From assembly GCA_900546255.1 (NCBI GenBank), contig URCB01000032.1, positions 1 to 21,007 of the forward strand: a stretch of DNA of 21,007 nucleotides, written 5' to 3'. Positions 15,107 to 21,007 of the stretch are shown here, piece after piece. The position numbers and the translations under genes were made by a program. The DNA comes from an uncultured Eubacteriales bacterium (GTDB lineage Bacteria; Bacillota; Clostridia; Oscillospirales; Oscillospiraceae). The notes below the pieces were generated by a model, which made no database searches, was not told where the DNA came from, and saw only the letters and a list, made by a program, of their open reading frames with translations. Every line of letters begins with the position of its first letter. Position 1 is the stretch's first letter.

Positions 15107-15793
15107 ATGAGACGTGTGGGAGGACTGTTCCTCTTTGCCATCCTGGCCGGCTTCTGCATCGGCCTGGGGGGTACGGTATTTCTGCGGCTGCGGGATGCCT
15201 TCCCCGGGGGCAATGTGGTGGGGGCTTTGCTGTTTACCATCGGCCTGTTCACCATTTGTACCCGGGGCTATGCGCTGTTTACGGGCAAGGCCTGCTACCT
15301 GTTTGAAAACCCCTGGCCGGGGTACCTGCTGGACCTGCTGATCATCTGGGTGGGCAACCTCCTGGGCACCATGCTCATCGCAGGGATCGAGACCCTCACC
15401 GGCATCGTGGGGCCGGAATCCGGGATCAACGTCACCGCCGCCGCCATGGTGGACGGAAAGATGGGGGACAGTTACCTAAGTCTGTTCCTCCTGGGCATCC
15501 TGTGCAACATCTGCATCTTCATCGCCGTCAATGGGTATGCCAAGAACCCCCACCAGTTGGGGAAGTACCTGGCCCTCTTCCTGGGAGTCACGGTGTTCAT
15601 CGTCTCCGGCATGGAGCATAGCGTGGCGGACATGTACTACTGGTCGGTCTCCGGGGTGCTCTATGGGCAGCCGGGGGAGTCCCTCCTTCGCCTGGTGGTC
15701 ATCTCCCTGGGCAACGTGGTGGGCGGTGTGTTCTTCCCTGTGGTGGAGTCTTGGAAGGCCAAGTTGGAGGCCGTCAAGGCGGAAGTTACATAA
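15107..15793 (+). CDS. Formate/nitrite transporter (FNT) family protein
   Basis: The 228-residue protein has six hydrophobic segments and the FNT pattern, including GGTVFLRL, YALFTGKACYLFENP, GILCNICIFIAVNGYA and GMEHSVADMYYWSV, where the histidine belongs to the conserved pore site. FNT channels carry formate, nitrite, hydrosulfide or lactate; sequence alone does not decide which, and no formate lyase or nitrite gene is adjacent. The first segment LFLFAILAGFCIGLGGTV is shorter at its N terminus than in FocA. GGGAGG lies eight bases before the ATG. It is probably the last gene of the engB transcript, with a terminator after it. Confidence 0.88.
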   Translation: MRRVGGLFLFAILAGFCIGLGGTVFLRLRDAFPGGNVVGALLFTIGLFTICTRGYALFTGKACYLFENPWPGYLLDLLIIWVGNLLGTMLIAGIETLTGIVGPESGINVTAAAMVDGKMGDSYLSLFLLGILCNICIFIAVNGYAKNPHQLGKYLALFLGVTVFIVSGMEHSVADMYYWSVSGVLYGQPGESLLRLVVISLGNVVGGVFFPVVESWKAKLEAVKAEVT

Positions 15794-15807
15794 CGACATG
15801 TTTCCCA

Positions 15808-15839
15808 GGCGGGGTCCGGTCACCGGGCCCCGCCCTTTT
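15808..15839 (+). terminator. Intrinsic terminator after the FNT gene
   Basis: GGCGGGGTCCGG (15808-15819) pairs with CCGGGCCCCGCC (15823-15834), one G-U, loop TCA, followed by CTTTT. Confidence 0.85.
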
Positions 15840-15855
15840 GCTGCCCAAGGGACGG

Positions 15856-15884
15856 ATGACAACCGCTGGGATCTCTGGTATAAT
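15856..15884 (+). promoter_or_regulatory. Promoter of the prolyl-tRNA deacylase-like gene
   Basis: ATGACA (15856-15861) and a perfect TATAAT (15879-15884) are separated by 17 bases, immediately after the preceding terminator and 33 bases before the start codon. Confidence 0.8.
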
Positions 15885-15917
15885 GAAGCCCGATTCTGTA
15901 GCAAAGGAGTGGAACCC

Positions 15918-16415
15918 ATGAAGCAGTGGGACAAGGCGGCCGTGTATCGCCTCCTGACAGAGCGAGGCATCTGGCACGAGATCACCGAACACCCCGCGGT
16001 GTACAACATGGAGGAGATGGCGGCAGTAGACCTGCCTTACCCCGAGGCCGACGGGAAGAACCTCTTCGTCCGGGACGATAAGAAGCGGCAGTACTACCTC
16101 ATCACCGTCCGGGGGGACAAGCGGGTGGACCTGAAGGCCTTCCGCCAGGCAAACCACACCCGCCCCTTGAGTTTTGCCTCGGCGGAGGATCTGTGGGACA
16201 AGCTGGGCCTTACCCCCGGGTCTGTCACCCCTCTGGGGCTGCTGGGAAGGGAAGGGGGGCAGGTGGAACTCTTCCTGGATCAGGCGTTCCTGGCCCCGCC
16301 GGGGCTCATCGGGGTCCACCCCAACGACAACACCGCCACCCTTTGGCTGCGGACGGAGGACCTCATCGCCCTGCTGCGGGACCACGGCACCGCCGTCCGC
16401 GTGGTGCCGGTGTAA
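15918..16415 (+). CDS. YbaK/PrdX-type aminoacyl-tRNA deacylase
   Basis: The 165-residue protein belongs to the YbaK/ProRS-INS-like deacylase family, most like PrdX/ProX, which hydrolyses mischarged Ala-tRNA(Pro). Visible markers are YRLLTERGIWHEITEHPAVY at the N terminus, the KNLFVRDDKKRQYYLITVRG core with the conserved KNLF(V/L)R, and LGLTPGSVTPLGLL followed by a C-terminal strand region with GVHPNDNTATLWL. The ATG at 15918 has AAAGGAG eight bases ahead; longer open frame upstream is the shadow of the transporter gene. A tRNA-Pro gene lies in the same window but far away, so proximity is probably chance. Confidence 0.9.
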   Translation: MKQWDKAAVYRLLTERGIWHEITEHPAVYNMEEMAAVDLPYPEADGKNLFVRDDKKRQYYLITVRGDKRVDLKAFRQANHTRPLSFASAEDLWDKLGLTPGSVTPLGLLGREGGQVELFLDQAFLAPPGLIGVHPNDNTATLWLRTEDLIALLRDHGTAVRVVPV

Positions 16416-16581
16416 GGGGGCCCTGGTCCTGGCCCTGGCCCTGCTGGGCAAGGTCCGGGCCCTCACCCGGTCTATGGAGGAGATCTGCGACCAGCTGGCG
16501 GACCGGCTGCAGGGGGACACCAACAACCTCCTCACCCTCACCCTGGCCTTCCCCGGGGAGGGCCCGCCCCAGACCCCTTGA
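16414..16581 (+). pseudogene. Remnant resembling a sensor histidine kinase linker region
   Basis: Directly after the deacylase stop, a frame without any ATG, GTG or TTG at its head encodes GALVLALALLGKVRALTRSM and then EEICDQLADRLQGDTNNLLT before a stop at 16579-16581. A hydrophobic helix followed by a basic turn, a coiled segment and a DTNNLL motif is what I recall from small clostridial sensor kinases just ahead of their histidine domain; the H-box and ATPase domain are absent. An internal ATG (MEEICDQ) could only give a 35-residue peptide. The best reading is a decayed or truncated gene fragment; a chance frame is the alternative. Confidence 0.45.
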
Positions 16582-16599
16582 CCCATTCCCTCCGCCCAA

Positions 16600-16626
16600 G
16601 GGCGGCCCCGCCGGGGCCGCCCTTTT
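16600..16626 (+). terminator. Intrinsic terminator
   Basis: GGGCGGCCCC (16600-16609) pairs perfectly with GGGGCCGCCC (16613-16622), loop GCC, followed by TTTT. It ends the deacylase transcript and separates it from the ECF operon. Confidence 0.88.
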
Positions 16627-16640
16627 CGCGTGGTGTCTGG

Positions 16641-16770
16641 AAAATTTTCTTTTCCCATTAAAAAAGAAAATTAAATTACATTTTACATCAATTTGCAGGA
16701 CAAATTTACATAACGGCGGTACACTAGGACCTGTAAGCGAGAAAAGAAAACCTGAGGGAGGGAAAGATCC
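16641..16770 (+). promoter_or_regulatory. AT-rich control region of the ECF operon
   Basis: This stretch is strikingly AT-rich against its surroundings. AATTTTCTTTT (16643-16653) pairs perfectly with AAAAGAAAATT (16662-16672). TTACAT-type repeats occur near 16675, 16683 and 16705. A possible -10 box TACACT (16720-16725) has a -35-like AGGACA (16697-16702) 17 bases upstream. GGGAGG lies nine bases ahead of the first start codon. I do not recognise a riboswitch consensus in the short leader. Confidence 0.5.
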
Positions 16771-17616
16771 ATGCTTACACAGACCAAGCAGACTGCCACG
16801 CAGTCTCAGAAACTCATGATATTTGTCCTGTCCATGTCCCTGTACGGGCTGGCCACCCTGTTTACCGAGCTCATCCCCTCGGTGCAGGTGGGGGTGGTGG
16901 AGTTCTCCGTGGAGTTCTTCCTCTTCATCCCCCTGACCCTGGCCATGCTCTTTGACCCCCTGTCCGCCGCCCTGGGCGCCGCCACCGGCGAGCTGGTGTT
17001 CAGCGAGATCATGCTGGGCCAGTTCGGCGGCCTGGGAGAGCTGGAGAAGTTCCTCACCGTCACCATCGGGGTGTACATCGCCGGCCGCCTGGTGAAGGAC
17101 CCCAAGAACCGCCGCATGGTGGGCGTGGCCGCCATCGTGGGCACCGCCGCCCAGCTGGCCATGGGCACCGTGGTGGATATCCTGAAAGTCCAGTTCGCCG
17201 TGGAGGACTTTGAGGCCGTGGCCGGCCTGCCGGAGAGCGTCTTTGCCACCGAGGGCTTCGCCTTCTGCAACGACCTGCTCTTCTCCGGCATCCTCTTCTG
17301 CCTGCTGCCCACCCTGTACCTGGTGCCCAAGCTCTACGGGAAGATCGAGCCCCTGCTGGGCATGGCCCCCCGCACCCCGGCCAGCGCCGTCAGCGGCCTG
17401 AGCCTCAAGGCCCTGCTGGTGTGCGCCATCGGCTTTGTCTGCGCCATCGTGGCGGAGATGGCCGCCACCGCCGGCATGTCCCTGGTGGACTGGGAGGCCA
17501 GCTGGGCCGAGAGCGGCACCGCCCTGGCGGTGGGCATCCTGGTGGCCGCGGTGGTGGCCCTGGCTGCCCTGCTGGTGATCAAGAAGACCGGCGGCAAGCG
17601 GGCCGCGGTGGACTGA
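16771..17616 (+). CDS. ECF transporter S component, substrate unknown
   Basis: The 281-residue hydrophobic protein has about eight predicted membrane segments (roughly 15-35, 42-62, 64-80, 92-106, 117-138, 162-188, 210-234, 250-270). It heads an operon with a double ATPase and EcfT, so it is most likely the substrate-binding S component of an energy-coupling factor importer. The segment EFSVEFFLFIPLTLAMLFDP and GAATGELVFSEI resemble the ligand side of S components. It is longer than the usual 180-210 residues because of an extra C-terminal membrane pair. No vitamin-specific motif is recognised. One base separates its stop from the next start. Confidence 0.75.
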   Translation: MLTQTKQTATQSQKLMIFVLSMSLYGLATLFTELIPSVQVGVVEFSVEFFLFIPLTLAMLFDPLSAALGAATGELVFSEIMLGQFGGLGELEKFLTVTIGVYIAGRLVKDPKNRRMVGVAAIVGTAAQLAMGTVVDILKVQFAVEDFEAVAGLPESVFATEGFAFCNDLLFSGILFCLLPTLYLVPKLYGKIEPLLGMAPRTPASAVSGLSLKALLVCAIGFVCAIVAEMAATAGMSLVDWEASWAESGTALAVGILVAAVVALAALLVIKKTGGKRAAVD

Positions 17617-17617
17617 G

Positions 17618-19324
17618 ATGTACGCCGTCGAGATCGACCAGCTGACCTACACCTACCCCGGCGCTTCCCAGCCTACGCTGCGGGAGATCACACTGCGAAT
17701 CCCACAGGGGGACTTCCTGGCAGTCGTTGGCAACAACGGCTGCGGGAAGTCCACTTTGTGCAAGACCCTCAACGGCCTCATCCCCCACTTCATCACCGGG
17801 GACTTTGCCGGCCGGGTGAAGGTGGGCGGGCTGGACACCCTGGAGAGCGACGTGAGCCTGCTGGCCCAGAAGGTGGGCTACGTCTACCAGGACTTTGAAA
17901 ACCAGATCGTCCGCCCCACGGTGCTGGACGACGCCTCCTACGCCTGCCTGAACTACGCCTTCCCCGACTACCTGGACCGGGGGCGGGCCGCCCTGAAGCA
18001 GTGCGGCCTGGAGGGCCGGGAGGGGGAGTACGTCTGGCAGCTCTCCGGAGGCCAGACCCACCTGCTGGCCCTGGCGGGGGCGGTGTCCCTCCAGCCGGAC
18101 ATCCTCATCCTGGATGAGCCCATCGCCCAGCTGGACCCCATGCACGCCGACCGGATCTACGGGGTGCTCCGGGAGCTCAACGAGACCTATGGCAAGACCA
18201 TCATCGTCATCGAGCACCACACGGAGTACATCGCCGACTACTGCCGCCACGTGATGCTCATGAAGGACGGCCAGGTGCAGTGGATGCTCCCCACCGACGA
18301 GGCCCTGCGGCGGGTGGAGGAGCTGGAGGCCTGCAACATCTTCCCGCCCCAGGTCACCCGGGCGGCCCACCGGATGCGGGCGGCGGGGAAGCTGGCCGCC
18401 CTGGCCGCCCTGCCCACCACCGTGGAGCAGGGGAAGGCGGCCTTCGCCTCCCTGAACCACTGCCCCCGGCCCCTGGCCCGCTCCGGCCCGGCCCGGGAGG
18501 AGGCGGTGGTGGCCTTCCAGGGGGTGCGCCTGGCCTACCGCTCGGTGAAGGGGGCCCCCCGGGAGGTCTTCCACGACCTGAACCTGGAGATCCACCGGGG
18601 GGAGAAGGTGGCCCTCATCGGTTCCAACGGGGCGGGGAAGTCCACCCTGATGAAGCTCATGGTGGGCCTGCTCCGCCCGGGGGAGGGGACGGTCTCCCTC
18701 TTCGGGGAGCCCATCGGGGAGAAGCGGGCGGAGGACCTCTCCCGCCAGATCTCCCTGGTCTATCAAAACCCCGAGGAGATGTTCATCAAGGACTCCATCC
18801 GGGGGGACATCGCCTATGCCATGCAGGTCCGCCAGGTGCCCCGGTGGGAGCAGCGGACGGAGGACCTGCTGGCCCGCTTCCGCCTCACCGACCTGGCCCA
18901 GCGGGACGGCCGGCTGATGTCCGGCGGCCAGATGCGCCGGGCCAGCCTGGCCATCGGCATCGCCCTGGACCCGGGCATCCTCCTGCTGGACGAGCCCACC
19001 GCCAACCTGGACATCGCCACCCGGCGGGAGATCCTGTCGGTGCTGGAGGAGATGAAGGGCATCACCGAGACGGCGGTCATCGCCACCCACGACATGCAGC
19101 TGGTGTGCCAGTGGGCCGACCGGATCATCGTCCTCTCCGGGGGCAAGGTGGTGGCCGACGGCACCCGGGACGAGGTCTTTTCCCAGCGGGAGGTGGTGGA
19201 CCAGGTGGGCATCCGCCCCCCGGAGATCTTCACCATGGCCCAGGCCCTGGACCCCGCCGCCCTGTGCTACACCATTGAGGAATTCCTCGAAAGCTTTCAG
19301 GAGGGAACGCCATGCAGTCACTGA
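17618..19324 (+). CDS. ECF transporter ATPase with two fused ABC domains
   Basis: The 568-residue protein contains two complete ATP-binding domains. Domain 1: Walker A GNNGCGKST (38-46), Q loop VYQDFENQ, signature LSGGQ (142-146), Walker B ILILDE (162-167), H200. Domain 2: Walker A GSNGAGKST (335-343), VYQNPEEMF, signature MSGGQ (435-439), Walker B ILLLDE (454-459), H491. Most ECF systems use separate EcfA and EcfA' chains; here they are one polypeptide joined by a linker of about 55 residues (240-295). It powers the importer at the membrane's inner face. Its end overlaps the EcfT start by 13 bases. Confidence 0.93.
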   Translation: MYAVEIDQLTYTYPGASQPTLREITLRIPQGDFLAVVGNNGCGKSTLCKTLNGLIPHFITGDFAGRVKVGGLDTLESDVSLLAQKVGYVYQDFENQIVRPTVLDDASYACLNYAFPDYLDRGRAALKQCGLEGREGEYVWQLSGGQTHLLALAGAVSLQPDILILDEPIAQLDPMHADRIYGVLRELNETYGKTIIVIEHHTEYIADYCRHVMLMKDGQVQWMLPTDEALRRVEELEACNIFPPQVTRAAHRMRAAGKLAALAALPTTVEQGKAAFASLNHCPRPLARSGPAREEAVVAFQGVRLAYRSVKGAPREVFHDLNLEIHRGEKVALIGSNGAGKSTLMKLMVGLLRPGEGTVSLFGEPIGEKRAEDLSRQISLVYQNPEEMFIKDSIRGDIAYAMQVRQVPRWEQRTEDLLARFRLTDLAQRDGRLMSGGQMRRASLAIGIALDPGILLLDEPTANLDIATRREILSVLEEMKGITETAVIATHDMQLVCQWADRIIVLSGGKVVADGTRDEVFSQREVVDQVGIRPPEIFTMAQALDPAALCYTIEEFLESFQEGTPCSH

Positions 19325-20148
19325 AACAGAAACTCTCGGAGAACGTGCTGGATAAGATCTCCATGGACTTTCTCCGCAACCAGGTGCTGAAGAACGCCTA
19401 CGGCAACGACGACACGGTGATCGTCACCCTGGACCCCCGGGTCCTGCTGGCCTGGTACCTCTTCTTCGGCCTGGTTCCCTGGTTCGTCAACGACATCCCC
19501 TTCCTGCTGGGGTGCTTCCTGCTGGTGATGGTCACCACCATCCTGGCCCGGGTGGCGGGGCTGGTGCTCTTCCTCTTCGCCATCGGGGTGTTCTCCCAGA
19601 CGGGGTACCTCTTCGTGGTGACCCTCCTCTTCGGGGGGGACGCCTCGGCGGTGGCCCCTCTGCTGATGCTCACCCTGAAGGTGGCCACCGTGTCCCTGGC
19701 CTCCATCACCGTCTTCTCCGGCCTGGACCCGGACAAGCTCTCCAACGGCCTGATGTGGTACGGCTGCCCGGAGCGGCTGAGCTTCTCCATCTCCTACGCC
19801 TACCGGATGCTCCCCATGCTCATGGAGGAGTTCCAGAACGTGTTGCTCTCCTACCGCCTCCGGGGCAATCCCCCCGCCCACGAGACCTTCCGGGGGAAGG
19901 TGCGCTACCTGATCTACCAGGTGAAGATCATCATGCAGTCCTTCTACCCCCTGATGCTCAACACCACCAAGCGCTCCCGCACCACGGTGGAGGCCCTGGA
20001 GCTGCGGGGCTACCGCTACGCGGCGGTGAACAAGTCGGTGAAGAAGCTCAAGCTGGCCTCCCTGAAGGTCAGCTGCAACGACGGCATCTTCCTGGCCGCC
20101 TCCCTGCTGGTGGTGGCGGCCTCCCTGCTGTGTTCCAGCCTGCTGTAA
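19312..20148 (+). CDS. ECF transporter transmembrane component (EcfT)
   Basis: The 278-residue protein has a hydrophilic N-terminal stretch of about 40 residues, then LDPRVLLAWYLFFGLVPWFV and further membrane helices, and the two coupling-helix motifs of EcfT: YRLRGN (181-186) and ALELRGY (228-234), whose Arg-Gly pairs contact the ATPases. FSGLDPDKLSNGLMWYGCPE is also characteristic. AGGAGGG precedes the ATG and the start lies within the end of the ATPase gene, so the two are translationally coupled. Confidence 0.93.
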   Translation: MQSLKQKLSENVLDKISMDFLRNQVLKNAYGNDDTVIVTLDPRVLLAWYLFFGLVPWFVNDIPFLLGCFLLVMVTTILARVAGLVLFLFAIGVFSQTGYLFVVTLLFGGDASAVAPLLMLTLKVATVSLASITVFSGLDPDKLSNGLMWYGCPERLSFSISYAYRMLPMLMEEFQNVLLSYRLRGNPPAHETFRGKVRYLIYQVKIIMQSFYPLMLNTTKRSRTTVEALELRGYRYAAVNKSVKKLKLASLKVSCNDGIFLAASLLVVAASLLCSSLL

Positions 20149-20166
20149 GAAAGGAGAGGGCTTGCC

Positions 20167-20961
20167 ATGCGTCTTGATGTACACACCCATGGGAAGCTGG
20201 CCAAAAAGCTTCCCTTTTCCACCACCTATACCGACTGGCTCTTCGGGGAGGCCCGGCGGGCGGGGCTGGACGCCCTGTGCCTCACCGAGCACTTCAACAC
20301 CCTCCAGTTCGGGGACCTCTACCGCTACCTCACCGCGGTGAGCCGCCGGGTGGGGGACTGCCTGGAGCTGGCCAACGGCCTGCGGATCTTCCCCGGGATG
20401 GAGACCGACGTGGCCGAGGGGGGGCACATCCTCTCCATCGGCCCCCTGGAGGCCATCCTGGAGCTGAACCGCCGCCTGGAACCCCATAAGGAGAAGGAGA
20501 CCTTCCTCCCCCTGGCCGACCTGCTGGACCTGCTGGAGCAGTACCCGGTGCTGGTGGGCTGCGCCCACCCCTTCCGGGCCCCCGGCCGGGTGCCGGAGCA
20601 GCCCATGGAGCAGCTGCGCCGCTTCCACTTCCTGGACCTCAACGGCAAGGACATGGCCCAGGACCGGGCCCGCACCCAGCGCCTCACCCAGGCCCTGGGG
20701 AAGCAGCTGGCCATCCCCGTGGTGGCGGGGAGCGACACCCACCAGGCGGTGCAGTACGGCTGCATCTCCACCGTCTTTGCCCGCGGCTGCGCCACGGTCT
20801 CCGAGCTGTGGGGGGAGATGCAGGCCGGCCGGTACACCATCGAGGTGGCGGACCAGGCCCCCTTCCAGGTGCGCGCCGCCTGCCTGCTGAAGCGGGCCCT
20901 GAAGGAGGTCCACGCCCTGGGGGGGGACTATGTCTCCCTGCTCACCCAGGAGGCCTCGTGA
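20167..20961 (+). CDS. PHP-domain metal-dependent phosphoesterase
   Basis: The 264-residue protein has the PHP metal ligands in order: DVHTHGK (D4, H6, H8), LTEHFN (E41, H42), GMETDV (E79), H87, CAHPFR (H134) and GSDTHQ (D190, H192). Stand-alone PHP proteins hydrolyse phosphoesters such as nucleotides or histidinol phosphate; the substrate here is unknown, and the sequence is not an obvious HisK or polymerase domain. It follows EcfT by 18 bases behind AAAGGAG, so it belongs to the ECF operon and may process the imported compound. Its stop overlaps the next start as GTGA. Confidence 0.9.
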   Translation: MRLDVHTHGKLAKKLPFSTTYTDWLFGEARRAGLDALCLTEHFNTLQFGDLYRYLTAVSRRVGDCLELANGLRIFPGMETDVAEGGHILSIGPLEAILELNRRLEPHKEKETFLPLADLLDLLEQYPVLVGCAHPFRAPGRVPEQPMEQLRRFHFLDLNGKDMAQDRARTQRLTQALGKQLAIPVVAGSDTHQAVQYGCISTVFARGCATVSELWGEMQAGRYTIEVADQAPFQVRAACLLKRALKEVHALGGDYVSLLTQEAS

Positions 20962-21007
20962 GCCTGCTGACCCCCGCCCTGGAGGCGCGGGTCCTCCAGG
21001 CGGTGGA
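20958..21007 (+). CDS. N-terminal start of the next operon gene (partial)
   Basis: A GTG at 20958 overlaps the stop of the PHP gene (GTGA) and has AGGAGG at 20948-20953, four bases ahead. The visible residues read MSLLTPALEARVLQAV before the window ends. The family cannot be recognised. The overlap means it is co-translated with the PHP protein and is likely part of the same pathway. Confidence 0.6.
   Translation, partial: MSLLTPALEARVLQAV

Overview
The window is a chromosomal segment of a GC-rich, low-copy-repeat Firmicute. The gene orders rplS-rbgA-rnhB-yraN and tig-clpP-clpX-lon-engB, SigA-like promoters, strong AGGAGG ribosome binding sites and very high GC at third codon positions fit a Clostridia member of the Oscillospiraceae type (Flavonifractor, Pseudoflavonifractor, Lawsonibacter or Intestinimonas relatives). 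The genus is inference; no rRNA is present to fix it.

Layout. 1-450: the 3' end of an unknown gene, then a 261-bp MITE-like element made of palindromes (115-375), between convergent genes. 453-3331, minus strand: a PadR-family regulator with its promoter, a tRNA-Pro(GGG) with promoter and terminator, and an NhaC-type antiporter followed by a Nudix hydrolase. 3415-5881, plus strand: ribosomal protein L19 with a structured leader and terminator, then the overlapping genes rbgA, rnhB and yraN. 5962-8151: threonine synthase and a metallophosphoesterase. 8284-15069: a protein quality-control block (trigger factor, ClpP, ClpX, Lon) ending in the ribosome-assembly GTPase EngB. 15107-16581: a formate/nitrite-family transporter, a YbaK/PrdX-type aminoacyl-tRNA deacylase, and what looks like a decayed fragment of a sensor histidine kinase. 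16641-21007: an AT-rich regulatory island and an ECF transporter operon (S component, fused double ATPase, EcfT), followed by a PHP-domain metal phosphoesterase and the start of another overlapping gene.

How the genes work together. Most of the window is core housekeeping: translation and 50S assembly (L19, RbgA, EngB, tRNA-Pro, editing deacylase) and protein folding and turnover (trigger factor, ClpXP, Lon). The accessory parts are the palindromic element at the left end, the lysine/glutamate-rich tail of trigger factor, the kinase remnant, and the ECF-PHP operon, whose substrate cannot be read from sequence. The ECF-PHP operon and the palindromic element are the best candidates for something not yet described.
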